From assembly GCF_024298905.1 (NCBI RefSeq), contig NZ_CP101154.1, forward strand, positions 1-64,000: 64,000 bases of DNA. The letters are read 5' to 3'. Shown here piece by piece: positions 17,020 through 28,203 of this stretch. This DNA comes from Natronomonas marina. Lineage in GTDB: Archaea > Halobacteriota > Halobacteria > Halobacteriales > Haloarculaceae. The number at the start of each line of letters is the position of its first letter. Within the stretch, counting starts at the first letter, position 1. The notes under the pieces are model-generated. The model was not told where the DNA came from and ran no database searches. It worked only from the letters and a program-made list of their open reading frames with translations. The position numbers and the translations under genes were made by a program.

Positions 17020-17217
17020 TCAGAAGTCGTGTTCGACCTCGTCGGGATCGGCCTTCTGGATGATTATCTTCCCGTCCCGGACCCGGACGAACACCTCGTC
17101 GCCGATCTCCATCCCTGCCACGGCGAGTTCGTCCTCGTGAAGGTTGACGTGGACGTTGTGGTACTCCCCGTCCTCGTCTTTGGCGCCACTGGGGCTGAGC
17201 TTCTTCTTTCGCACCAT
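17020..17217 (-). CDS. AbrB/SpoVT-like small protein
   Basis: 65 residues from ATG 17217. The pattern KKLSPSGAKDEDGEYHNVHVNLHEDELAVAGMEIGDEVFVRVRDGKIIIQKAD is that of a swapped-hairpin AbrB/MazE-type fold: a strand-turn-strand with the 'GMEIGDEVFVRVRDGKIIIQ' half typical of the family. Such proteins bind DNA or act as antitoxins, but no toxin gene is adjacent. It is divergent from the MC1 gene with a 236-base region between. A TATA-like CACTTATG lies upstream on the minus strand at 17250-17259. Confidence 0.7.
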   Translation of the reverse strand: MVRKKKLSPSGAKDEDGEYHNVHVNLHEDELAVAGMEIGDEVFVRVRDGKIIIQKADPDEVEHDF

Positions 17218-17365
17218 CGGGTTACGTTCGGTCGTTCGCAACACGAGACACATAAGTGTACCGTGCGCGCGCCGCGGAATCGGGGTGCGCGCGAGCGCGC
17301 AGGAGGGTGATAGAGGGGTCGATGGCGGGTTCCGTCGGCGGGTTTTCGACTCGCTTCGCGGCGAC

Positions 17366-17415
17366 GTTTATAAGTCGGGGGACGGAAACACCCCGCTTGG
17401 GGGATATATTTATAA
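17366..17415 (+). promoter_or_regulatory. Two TATA boxes before the MC1 gene
   Basis: GTTTATAAG at 17366-17374 and ATATATTTATAA at 17404-17415 both match archaeal TATA elements. The proximal box predicts a start near 17435, leaving a short leader that contains GGAGGAG at 17439-17445 before the ATG at 17454. The distal box would give a longer leader. Two strong boxes fit high expression of a chromatin protein. Confidence 0.65.
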
Positions 17416-17453
17416 CGGCGTGTGTGCAGTTGTCGCACGGAGGAGAGCAAACC

Positions 17454-17768
17454 ATGGCACGCGACGACGACGACAAACGAAACTTCGCGCTACGCGACCA
17501 GACCGGCAACGAGACGAGCGTCTTCTCGGGACGGACGCCGCGACAGGCGGCGCTGAAAGCTGCCCGTCGGCTCGACCCCGCCGACACCGAGCAGCACGCC
17601 GAGCACAAGGAGCTTCGGCTCCGCGAGAAGGGAACGAAGAAAGTCCACATCTACGAGGGCTGGGCCTGGCAGGAGGCGGCACCCGACGACAGCCCCGACT
17701 GGATGCCCGAGGAGATAACGGAGGCCAACGTCTCCAAGCAGGGCATCGAGCACCTCGAGGAAATCTAA
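17454..17768 (+). CDS. Non-histone chromosomal protein MC1
   Basis: Small DNA-bending chromatin protein. 104 residues; the MC1 domain spans KRNFALRDQTGNETSVFSGRTPRQAALKAARRL through KELRLREKGTKKVHIYEGW, with the conserved (N)FALRD, FSGRTPRQAALKAA and EKGTKKVHIYEGW blocks. It is more acidic at the C terminus (PDDSPDWMPEEITEANVSKQG) than methanogen MC1. The start at ATG 17454 follows a Shine-Dalgarno. It sits directly before the rRNA promoter region. Confidence 0.93.
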   Translation: MARDDDDKRNFALRDQTGNETSVFSGRTPRQAALKAARRLDPADTEQHAEHKELRLREKGTKKVHIYEGWAWQEAAPDDSPDWMPEEITEANVSKQGIEHLEEI

Positions 17769-18035
17769 GCACTCACGTTTTTCCGAACGGCTATGCATCG
17801 CCGCCCCGTAGCCGGGGCTGCGCGGCCCTCACGCGTCCCGACCTCGCGTGTGCGCGCGGGATGACGGATACGGTTTCCAGCCGCGCCACAGTTTCCTACC
17901 CGAAACCCGACATGTGTGAGACGGGCCCATGGGCGACCGCGCGCGCCGGGACCTCGGGGTGGGCGTTCCGGACTCACGCGGGGACCATTCACACGGCACT
18001 AGGGCCATGAAATCGCGTGACGTGGTCCGTGTACT
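17769..18035. other. Intergenic region with no recognised feature before the rRNA promoters
   Basis: After the MC1 stop there are about 270 bases before the first rRNA promoter. Open frames here are short and lack haloarchaeal protein character. GC-rich inverted stretches (for example around 17809-17826, GCCCCGTAGCCGGGGC) could end the MC1 transcript. No T-run terminator, tRNA or repeat is seen. Confidence 0.5.
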
Positions 18036-18075
18036 TCGATGGGCTTAATACTACCACTCCCATCGAACGGAACGC
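18036..18075 (+). promoter_or_regulatory. rRNA promoter P1
   Basis: TTCGATGGGCTTAATA with the TATA hexamer CTTAAT at 18044-18049. It shares the TTCGATG start and a later ATCGAACGG block with the three promoters downstream, and is the most diverged of the four. Expected start near 18072. Confidence 0.65.
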
Positions 18076-18128
18076 GAAGGACGCGGGGCGTGACGCCCCG
18101 GGCGGGACGGCTCTTCGAGTCGTCTCGT

Positions 18129-18172
18129 ATCGACGCCCTTATGTTCGACAGGGCGCTCGATTCGGAGTACGC
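18129..18172 (+). promoter_or_regulatory. rRNA promoter P2
   Basis: ATCGACGCCCTTATG with the TATA element CTTATG at 18138-18143, then the conserved CAGGGCGCTCGATT and AGTACG blocks. It lies 94 bases after P1. Expected start near 18166. Confidence 0.7.
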
Positions 18173-18202
18173 ACCTCGCCGGGCCATCGCCCGGCGCGGG
18201 CA

Positions 18203-18247
18203 ATCCGACGCCCTTAAGTGTAACAGGGCGTTTCGGTTGAAGTACGA
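18203..18247 (+). promoter_or_regulatory. rRNA promoter P3
   Basis: TCCGACGCCCTTAAGTGTAA with TATA CTTAAG at 18213-18218, followed by CAGGGCG and AGTACG. It is nearly identical to P4 and 75 bases after P2. This is the canonical haloarchaeal rRNA promoter pattern. Expected start near 18241. Confidence 0.75.
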
Positions 18248-18281
18248 GGGCGGCGTGGAATCGCATTCCGGCGTCGTCCCG

Positions 18282-18325
18282 GTTCGATGCCCTTAAGTGT
18301 ATCAGGGCGCTCGAACCCAAGTACG
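18282..18325 (+). promoter_or_regulatory. rRNA promoter P4
   Basis: TTCGATGCCCTTAAGTGTAT with TATA CTTAAG at 18292-18297, then CAGGGCGCTCGAA and AGTACG. It lies 79 bases after P3 and about 390 bases before the 16S gene. Expected start near 18320. Confidence 0.75.
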
Positions 18326-18548
18326 GAGGTCGGCTCGGCACACCGCCGATCCGACGCTCGATTCGGCTCGCTGCGACCGCCGTGGCGGCCGGACGTGACG
18401 CGACGTGGTCGAGGGTGGTTCGAACCCGCTCTCGCTCACGGACCGGTCGAGTTCCGGTGGGTTTATGACCCGTCGTGGACTACGATTAGGTCCGAAGGAA
18501 ATGAGGATTCCACCCCTGCGGTCCGCCGTATAGATGGGATCTGATGTT

Positions 18549-18562
18549 AGCCCTGGCAGTTC
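18549..18562 (+). other. 5' arm of the 16S rRNA processing stem
   Basis: AGCCCTGGCAGTTC pairs with GAACTGTCAGGGCT at 20227-20240: 14 pairs, one a G.U. The two arms bracket the 16S gene as in archaeal pre-rRNA, where a bulge-helix-bulge in such stems is cut by the splicing endonuclease. The 5' arm also overlaps a local hairpin (GTTCGGTGAC with GTCACTGAAC), so alternative folds are possible. Confidence 0.7.
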
Positions 18563-18679
18563 GGTGACACTCGGTCGGTCCGAGCGTCACTGAACGCCGA
18601 TAGACATTGATGGAAACACACCTTTTGGGTGTGTTCCCGCCAAACCCTCCCCGAGCTGGGTAACAAGTTCGGGGAACAC

Positions 18680-20145
<1,466 letters not shown>

Positions 20146-20226
20146 AACGTCCGGGACTGGGGTTCGCCCCAGCCCACCTTTGGCCGTCTATCGTCGTTCG
20201 GTGACCGTGGCCGACCGAGCACCTTT

Positions 20227-20240
20227 GAACTGTCAGGGCT
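20227..20240 (+). other. 3' arm of the 16S rRNA processing stem
   Basis: GAACTGTCAGGGCT complements 18549-18562. It sits between the 16S 3' end and tRNA-Ala. Cutting here would free both the 16S precursor and the 5' side of the tRNA. Confidence 0.7.
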
Positions 20241-20248
20241 AGCTGGTC

Positions 20249-20320
20249 GGGCCCATAGCTCAGTGGTAGAGTGCCTCCTTTGCAAGGAGGATGCCCTGGG
20301 TTCGAATCCCAGTGGGTCCA
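20249..20320 (+). tRNA. tRNA-Ala (anticodon TGC)
   Basis: 72-base cloverleaf in the 16S-23S spacer. Acceptor GGGCCCA pairs with TGGGTCC and the discriminator is A. The D arm is AGCTCAGTGGTAGAGT, the anticodon stem-loop CCTCC-TTTGCAA-GGAGG (anticodon 20281-20283), and the T arm CTGGGTTCGAATCCCAG. CCA is not encoded. A spacer tRNA-Ala(TGC) is standard for haloarchaeal rRNA operons. Confidence 0.97.
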
Positions 20321-20461
20321 TCTCACGTACCCGCCTCGAACCGTGTCCCTTAAGTGGGAAACGCGGTTCGACTCGGGTACGCAGAACCGATGCACCACTC
20401 CGTGCAAGCGCGAGTGGGAAGGGTGGACGCTCTCCCGCAGTCGACGGGCGAGTGTATGAGA

Positions 20462-20482
20462 CCGTGTGTACGTGCGATCCAG
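20462..20482 (+). other. 5' arm of the 23S rRNA processing stem
   Basis: This 21-base arm is perfectly complementary to 23479-23499. A second block just inside (GACCCGTTTCATCGGG, from about 20491) pairs with CCCGATGAAGCGGGTC (from about 23452) with one mismatch-type G.U. The unpaired bases between the two helices give the bulge-helix-bulge layout cut by archaeal splicing endonuclease. Confidence 0.8.
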
Positions 20483-20531
20483 ACGCTCACTGGACCCGTT
20501 TCATCGGGTCGCAGAGCGATCTATCATTACC

Positions 20532-23436
<2,905 letters not shown>

Positions 23437-23478
23437 AATCATTGTCGCTCCGCCCGATGAAGCGGGTCCGGGCGTAAA

Positions 23479-23499
23479 CTGGATCGCACGTACACACGG
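23479..23499 (+). other. 3' arm of the 23S rRNA processing stem
   Basis: Perfect 21-base complement of 20462-20482. It lies between 23S and the tRNA-like element before 5S. Confidence 0.8.
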
Positions 23500-23505
23500 A
23501 CACCA

Positions 23506-23549
23506 CCGGCGGTTGGTACCGCATCGCGGTTCGATTCCGCGAGCCGGCG
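23506..23549 (+). other. tRNA-like element directly before 5S rRNA
   Basis: A 44-base mini-tRNA. Acceptor-like CCGGC (23506-23510) pairs with GCCGG (23543-23547). A perfect T arm follows tRNA rules: stem CGCGG (23525-23529), seven-base loop TTCGATT, stem CCGCG (23537-23541). There is no anticodon arm, so it is not a tRNA gene. Two bases after the acceptor the 5S begins. In Haloferax volcanii, tRNase Z has been reported to make the 5S 5' end at a tRNA-like structure; this element fits that mechanism. Confidence 0.7.
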
Positions 23550-23671
23550 TTAAGGCGGCCACAGCGGCGGGGACACTCCCGTACCCATCCCGAACACGGA
23601 AGATAAGCCCGCCAGCGTTCCGACGAGTACTGGAGTGCGCGAGCCTCTGGGAAAACCGGTTCGCCGCCTGC
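23550..23671 (+). rRNA. rrf: 5S ribosomal RNA
   Basis: About 122 bases, starting TTAAGGCGGCCACAGCGGC and containing the conserved TACCCATCCCGAACACGGAAG segment. The end GGTTCGCCGCCTG pairs with the 5' strand. Its position 114 bases after 23S fits the operon. The 3' end is estimated. Confidence 0.95.
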
Positions 23672-23690
23672 CATTCATTCCCGTTTTCAA

Positions 23691-23723
23691 CCCCCACTCA
23701 GCGTCAGCTGGGTGGGGGTTTTT
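23691..23723 (+). terminator. Intrinsic-type terminator of the rRNA operon
   Basis: CCCCCACTCAGC (23691-23702) pairs with GCTGGGTGGGGG (23707-23718): 12 pairs including one T.G, with loop GTCA, followed by five T at 23719-23723. It lies 20 bases after 5S, so the operon ends here and no tRNA-Cys is included. Confidence 0.8.
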
Positions 23724-23777
23724 CATTTACGTACCCGTCACATCGCTGTAAACTCTGCGAGCGTGGTAAGTTCCACA

Positions 23778-23785
23778 GTTTAAGT
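23778..23785 (+). promoter_or_regulatory. TATA box of the acyl-CoA dehydrogenase gene
   Basis: GTTTAAGT lies about 27 bases before ATG 23809, predicting a leaderless mRNA independent of the rRNA operon, whose terminator ends 55 bases upstream. Confidence 0.6.
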
Positions 23786-23808
23786 GCTTGCGGTCCTTTG
23801 CGGTGTGT

Positions 23809-25002
23809 ATGACAGTCTCACAATCCCCGTCGGTCGGTTTCGAGGAGACACAGGAACTGGAGATGATCCGGGAGACGGCCCGGGAGATCGCGTCGGATTA
23901 CGACGACGAGTACTTCCTCGAGGTCTCGGAGGGCAAGGAACCGACGGAGTTCTGGAACGACTGCGCCGACGCGGGCTTCCTGGGGGCGGCCATCCCCACC
24001 GAGTACGGCGGCGAGGGGATGGGGTTCTGGGAACTGTCGGCCATCGTCGAGGAACTGTGCGCCAACGGCTGTCTCGGCGCGGAGATGCTGTTCGTCGTCA
24101 ACGTCTGTTTCGGGGGAATTACGCTGACCGAGAACGGCAGCGAGGAGCAGAAGGAGGAGTGGCTGCCGGGCATCTGTGACGGCGACGTGAACTTCGCGAT
24201 GGCGCTGACGGAACCCGACGCGGGCCACAACGCGCCGAACATGGACACCTTCGCCGAGCGGGACGGCGACGAGTTCGTCATCGACGGCACGAAACAGTGG
24301 ATTTCCGGTGTCGACCTCGCCGACCGGATGCTGCTCGTCGCCCGGACGTCGCCGAAGGACGAGTCCGCGAAGATGCAGGGAATAACGCTATTTCTCGTCG
24401 ACCCGCAGGACTCGGCCATCGAGCGCCGGGAACTCGACGTGGGCATCCCGACGCCAGAAAAGCAGTTCGAACTGTCCATCGACGGCTACCGCGCCCACGA
24501 GGACGACGTCATCGGCACGGAGGGCATGGGTCTGTACCAGCTGTTCGACACGGTCAACCCCGAGCGACTGCTGGGTGCGTCGGGCGCCATCGGCGTCGGC
24601 AAGTGCGCCATCGAGCGGGCGGTCGACTACGCCAACGAGCGTGAGGTCTTCGACCAGCCCATCGGCGCCCACCAGGGCGTCCAGCACCCCATCGCGGACT
24701 CGTGGGCGAAGCTACAGTCCGCGGGGCTGCTCACCCGGAAGGCCGCCTGGATGGTCGACAACGAACCGGACCCGAAGAAGACCGCCGAGGTGTCCAACAT
24801 GGCGAAGCTGCGGGCGACGGAGGTCGGGCACGACGCGACCGACGTGGCGCTGCAGACCCACGGCGGCAACGGCTTCTCGCGGGAGTACACCGTCATCGAG
24901 ATGTGGAAGGGGTCGCGGCTGGGCAAGGTCGCGCCCGGCTCGACCGAGATGATGCGGAACCACGTCGCCGAGCACACGCTGGGCCTGCCGCGGTCGTACT
25001 AG
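23809..25002 (+). CDS. acd: Acyl-CoA dehydrogenase
   Basis: FAD enzyme introducing a trans-2 double bond into acyl-CoA, as in beta-oxidation or branched-chain amino acid breakdown. 397 residues. N-terminal helical domain to about 120. The beta-domain has FAMALTEPDAGHNAPNMDTFAERDGDEFVIDGTKQWISG. The C-terminal helical domain has GLYQLFDTVNPERLLGASGAIGVGKCAIERAVDYANEREVFDQPIG and QTHGGNGFSREYTVIEMWKGS. The first in-frame ATG compatible with the TATA box is 23809. Chain-length preference cannot be read. It is unusual here for sitting between 5S and tRNA-Cys. Confidence 0.93.
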   Translation: MTVSQSPSVGFEETQELEMIRETAREIASDYDDEYFLEVSEGKEPTEFWNDCADAGFLGAAIPTEYGGEGMGFWELSAIVEELCANGCLGAEMLFVVNVCFGGITLTENGSEEQKEEWLPGICDGDVNFAMALTEPDAGHNAPNMDTFAERDGDEFVIDGTKQWISGVDLADRMLLVARTSPKDESAKMQGITLFLVDPQDSAIERRELDVGIPTPEKQFELSIDGYRAHEDDVIGTEGMGLYQLFDTVNPERLLGASGAIGVGKCAIERAVDYANEREVFDQPIGAHQGVQHPIADSWAKLQSAGLLTRKAAWMVDNEPDPKKTAEVSNMAKLRATEVGHDATDVALQTHGGNGFSREYTVIEMWKGSRLGKVAPGSTEMMRNHVAEHTLGLPRSY

Positions 25003-25156
25003 ACCCACTTTTTACTCCCTCGGGCTTCCTCGCTCGCTTCGCTCGCTGCGGAGAGCCACTCTCTGCTCACGGCGACGCGGTCGCCGTTCGCACGGTCAGC
25101 GGGACCGCCGGTCCCGCTCGACCCGCTCCGGCTTCCTCGACGTTCCGCGGCTGCGG

Positions 25157-25183
25157 GTGGACCGCTACGCTTAAACGGTCCAC
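25157..25183 (+). promoter_or_regulatory. tRNA-Cys promoter inside an inverted repeat
   Basis: GTGGACCG (25157-25164) and CGGTCCAC (25176-25183) form a perfect 8-bp inverted repeat whose spacer ends with the TATA element CTTAAA (25170-25175). A start about 25 bases downstream falls at the tRNA 5' end (25202). The repeat could be an operator or chance. Confidence 0.5.
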
Positions 25184-25201
25184 AGCGTTACGTCCGAGTG
25201 C

Positions 25202-25277
25202 GCCAAGGTGGCAGAGTCTGGCCTTACGCGGCGGCCTGCAGAGCCGCTATACGCCGGTTCAAATCCGGCCCTTGGCT
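25202..25277 (+). tRNA. tRNA-Cys (anticodon GCA)
   Basis: 76-base cloverleaf. Acceptor GCCAAGG pairs with CCTTGGC and the discriminator is T, as expected for tRNA-Cys. The anticodon stem-loop is GCGGC-CTGCAGA-GCCGC and the T arm GCCGGTTCAAATCCGGC. No encoded CCA and no intron. In many haloarchaea this tRNA directly follows 5S; here it has its own promoter 1.5 kb away. Confidence 0.95.
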
Positions 25278-25460
25278 CTCTTACCCTAAGGCCGACGGGA
25301 CGACATCTCTGGTCTCCGCTTTTCTCGCGCGTTGTATACTCTTCGGCAGCACCGAGGCGGTCCGTGTTCCCGCGGATGGTTTCGAAGAGTGTCCGGTAAA
25401 CAGTCACGTCAGAGAGGTTCACGACTGCGCGACGACTCTCCGATTCCGTTCTCGCCGGTT

Positions 25461-25967
25461 CTATTCGTCCAGTAGTTCGGTAACGCTCTCGACGGGGGCG
25501 TAGTATCCGCGTTCGTTCTGCCAGACATCCACCCATTCGTCTGCGGTTTCGCTGTCGATGCGTTCGCGTTCGATGCCGAGGACGAGGAGACCGATTGACC
25601 CGGTAACGGAGACGTTTAGTTCCGCCGCAAGACGGCGCGCTGCGAGGTCGTCCGTGGCGATGGTCCCGTCACGTTCGACGGCTCCGCGTAACGTCTCCGT
25701 CTCTCCGGGATTGAGCCGGTCACGGAGCTTTACGCCCTCCGCTTCGGGTGGAACGTCGCCGACTGGGAGAGTGTCGTCGAACGCTTCGACCGCTTCGGAC
25801 AGGTACTCGTGGCCGAAATCGACGCCCCGTTCGATTTCATCACGGACCGCAGGGACGACGAATGGCGCTTCGAGGAGGTGAACGAGGAAGTCGACGGAGT
25901 TCGCGCTGGCGAAATTACTGATGACGGTTGCGTCGAGGAAAACGGGCTGCGGGTACCCGTCCGGCAT
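25461..25967 (-). CDS. PIN-domain ribonuclease toxin (DUF3368 type)
   Basis: 168-residue PIN-fold protein, a predicted metal-dependent RNase toxin. Acidic residues expected at the active site are visible: D12 in VFLDATVISNF, E44 in AVRDEIERG, E89/E91 in LNPGETETL, and D106/D107 in GTIATDDLAARRLA. The segment VTGSIGLLVLG is typical of DUF3368 PIN proteins. Its ATG follows the antitoxin-like stop with no gap, so the two form a coupled operon. The extra C-terminal segment (DVWQNERGYYAPVESVTELLDE) is common in the group. Confidence 0.82.
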   Translation of the reverse strand: MPDGYPQPVFLDATVISNFASANSVDFLVHLLEAPFVVPAVRDEIERGVDFGHEYLSEAVEAFDDTLPVGDVPPEAEGVKLRDRLNPGETETLRGAVERDGTIATDDLAARRLAAELNVSVTGSIGLLVLGIERERIDSETADEWVDVWQNERGYYAPVESVTELLDE

Positions 25968-26189
25968 CTACTCGCCGAGATCGAGTGCGCCGTCGAGCTC
26001 CACTTGGAGCTGGTCGTCGGTGCGCGGCCCATAGATCGACGTGAAGCCAGCTTCCTCCAGCAGTTCCTCGAACTCCCAGCGGGACATACCGGCTGCTTCG
26101 GCGGCACGTCCGAGCGAGAGGTCGCCGAGAACGTACCGTCCCACCGCGGTTGCCAGTTCGTCCGAGGGTTCGCTACTCGAAGAGGCCAT
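25968..26189 (-). CDS. UPF0175-family antitoxin
   Basis: 73 residues from ATG 26189; a GTG directly precedes it. The helix-turn-helix-like core VGRYVLGDLSLGRAAEAAGMSRWEFEELLEEAGF is characteristic of UPF0175 proteins, which pair with DUF3368 PIN toxins. It probably binds its own promoter and neutralises the toxin. A TATA-like GATTATTACG lies about 30 bases upstream in an AT-rich patch, with lower GC than neighbouring genes, consistent with acquisition next to a tRNA gene. Confidence 0.8.
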   Translation of the reverse strand: MASSSSEPSDELATAVGRYVLGDLSLGRAAEAAGMSRWEFEELLEEAGFTSIYGPRTDDQLQVELDGALDLGE

Positions 26190-26409
26190 CACACCTACCT
26201 ATCGGGTCCACGGACGTAATAATCTATCCTGCCTTCTGGTTGGTTTCTTTCCTCGCTTTCCATCGGTCCGAGCGGCCACCTCGCCCGCGAACTTCGAGCA
26301 GGTGTGATCCGCGACCCCCCGGCTCCCCCCGTGTTCGATGTCGAAGCGCCGCCGGCAGACCAGCGTCGAAAAGCGGGGTCCCGGCAGGCCCGGGCGCGGG
26401 AAGCGGCGG

Positions 26410-27957
26410 TCACGGTTCGCCCTCCTCCTCTTCGGCCCAGTCGAGCGACCGCTCGACGGCGTCGCCCCAGCGGTCGTACATCGCGTCGGCTTGCCCGCGG
26501 CGCATCTCGGGGGAGAACCGACGGTCGACCTGCCAGTTCGCGCGGAGTTCGTCGACGGAGTCCCAGTAGCCGACGGCCAGGCCGGCGGCGTACGCCGCGC
26601 CGAGGGCGGTCGTCTCGTCGACCTCGGGTCGGACGATGTCCGTCTGGAGGACGTCCGACTGGAGCCGACAGAGGAAGTCGTTCTTGACCGCGCCGCCGTC
26701 GACGCGGAGCCGGCCCATCTCGATGCCGGAGTCGGCCTCCATGGCCTCGGCGACGTCGCGGGTCCGGTAGGCGATGGACTCCAGCGTCGCCCGGACGACG
26801 TGCTCGCGGCGGGTGCCGCGGGTCATCCCGACGATGGTGCCGCGCGCGCGGCCGTCCCAGTGGGGCGCGCCCAGTCCGGCGAAGGCGGGGACGACGTAGA
26901 CGTCGTCGGTGGAGTCGACGGCGCGTGCGAGTTCGGCGGTCTCGGCGGGGTCGTCGATCAGTCCGACGTCCACGAGCCACTCGATGGCGGCGCCGGTGGC
27001 GAAGATGGCACCCTCCAGGGCGTACTGGACGGGGTCGCCCGAGCGCTGGAAGCCGACCGTCGTCAGCAGGCCGTGGTCGGACTCGACGGGTTCGTCGCCG
27101 GTGTTCATCAGGAAGAAGGCGCCGGTGCCGTAGGTGTTCTTGGCGTCGCCCTCGTCGAAGCAGGTCTGACCGAACAGCGCGGCCTGCTGGTCGCCTAAGG
27201 CGCCGGCGACCGGAACGTCGGCGCCGAGGAACCCCTCGGGGTCGGTGTGGCCGTAGTGGGCGTCGTCGCTGGACGGTCGCACCTCCGGCAGCAGTTCGGC
27301 GGGAACGTCGAACTCCTCGAGGAGTTCGTCGTCCCACTCCATCTCCCGGATGTCGTACAGCATCGTCCGGGAGGCGTTGGTGACGTCGGTGACGTGGTTG
27401 CCCGTGAGCTTGTAGATCAGCCACGAGTCGACGGTGCCGAGCATGAGTTCGCCGGCCTCGGCGCGCTCGCGGACGTCCCCCGGTCCGATGCGGTCGATTT
27501 CGATGGGGTCGGCGTTGTTCAGGAGCCACTCGGCCTTCGTCGCCGAGAAGTAGGCGTCACACTCGAGGCCGGTCTTCTCGCGTATCCACTCGGCCTTCCC
27601 GTCGGCCCGTAGCTCCTCGACCCGGTCCGTGGTTCGGCGATCCTGCCAGACCAGGGCGTTGTAGACGGGCTTGCCGGTTTCGCCGTCCCAGATCAGGGTC
27701 GTCTCGCGCTGGTTGGTGATGCCGACTCCCGCCAGTTGCTCGGGGTCGAGACTCGCCTCCCGGAGCGCCCTGCTGACGACGGTCCTGGTGTTCGCCCATA
27801 TCTCCGCGGGGTCGTGCTCGACCCACCCGGGTTCCGGGTAGATCTGTTCGTGTTTCTCGTAGGCCTCTGCGACGACCTGGCCCCCGTGGTCGAAGACCAT
27901 GAACCGGGTGCCCGTCGTCCCCTGGTCGACCGCACCGACGTAGGTGTTTGCTGCCAT
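26410..27957 (-). CDS. glpK: Glycerol kinase
   Basis: Phosphorylates glycerol to sn-glycerol-3-phosphate with ATP, the entry step of glycerol use; haloarchaea meet much glycerol from algae such as Dunaliella. 515 residues, FGGY fold. Motifs: phosphate-1 GAVDQGTTGTRFMVFD at the N terminus, GITNQRETTLIWD, ALGDQQAALFGQ, KNTYGTGAFFLMNTG and the C-terminal LRVDGGAVKNDFLCRLQSD. ATG 27957 follows AAGGAGAG, a good Shine-Dalgarno. It is divergent from glpABC, so the glycerol regulon is organised around one control region. Confidence 0.96.
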   Translation of the reverse strand: MAANTYVGAVDQGTTGTRFMVFDHGGQVVAEAYEKHEQIYPEPGWVEHDPAEIWANTRTVVSRALREASLDPEQLAGVGITNQRETTLIWDGETGKPVYNALVWQDRRTTDRVEELRADGKAEWIREKTGLECDAYFSATKAEWLLNNADPIEIDRIGPGDVRERAEAGELMLGTVDSWLIYKLTGNHVTDVTNASRTMLYDIREMEWDDELLEEFDVPAELLPEVRPSSDDAHYGHTDPEGFLGADVPVAGALGDQQAALFGQTCFDEGDAKNTYGTGAFFLMNTGDEPVESDHGLLTTVGFQRSGDPVQYALEGAIFATGAAIEWLVDVGLIDDPAETAELARAVDSTDDVYVVPAFAGLGAPHWDGRARGTIVGMTRGTRREHVVRATLESIAYRTRDVAEAMEADSGIEMGRLRVDGGAVKNDFLCRLQSDVLQTDIVRPEVDETTALGAAYAAGLAVGYWDSVDELRANWQVDRRFSPEMRRGQADAMYDRWGDAVERSLDWAEEEEGEP

Positions 27958-28203
27958 CGTCTCTCCTTCGAGTGTCTGCGGCCGTCGTGCTTCACAATCG
28001 CCGACCGATAGTTCACTACTGGACGGGAAGCGAACGTGAACATCACCGCACGATCCGATAAAGTTTGTGCAGGACGTTACCACGCGAGGGTACGGCGACA
28101 GCGGGGAACCGAGCGGCGTCGGCGGTGGTCGGGGGGCTCGGCCGCATAATTACCGGACGGCGGCCGCCGGAGGTAAGAATAAGGTCTCCCGAGACCTACG
28201 CGG
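27958..28203. promoter_or_regulatory. Divergent glpK / glpABC control region
   Basis: 246 bases. For glpK (minus strand) ACTTTATCGG near 28055-28064 is a TATA candidate. For glpA, CATAATTACC (about 28144-28153) and AAGAATAAGG (about 28173-28182) are candidates; the second lies 25 bases before the glpA GTG. No clear operator for a glycerol regulator is recognised. Confidence 0.5.

Noticed and set aside
18036-18325. Regular repeats that could suggest a CRISPR array
   Set aside because: The repeats contain TATA boxes, are imperfect and unevenly spaced, and directly precede 16S rRNA; they are promoters. No CRISPR array or cas gene was seen in the window.
23506-23549. A complete tRNA gene before 5S
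   Set aside because: T arm and acceptor-like stem are present but there is no anticodon arm and the element is only 44 bases; listed as tRNA-like.
25278-25460. Possible att site or integrase remnant after tRNA-Cys
   Set aside because: No direct repeat of the tRNA 3' end and no integrase-like residues were found within the window.
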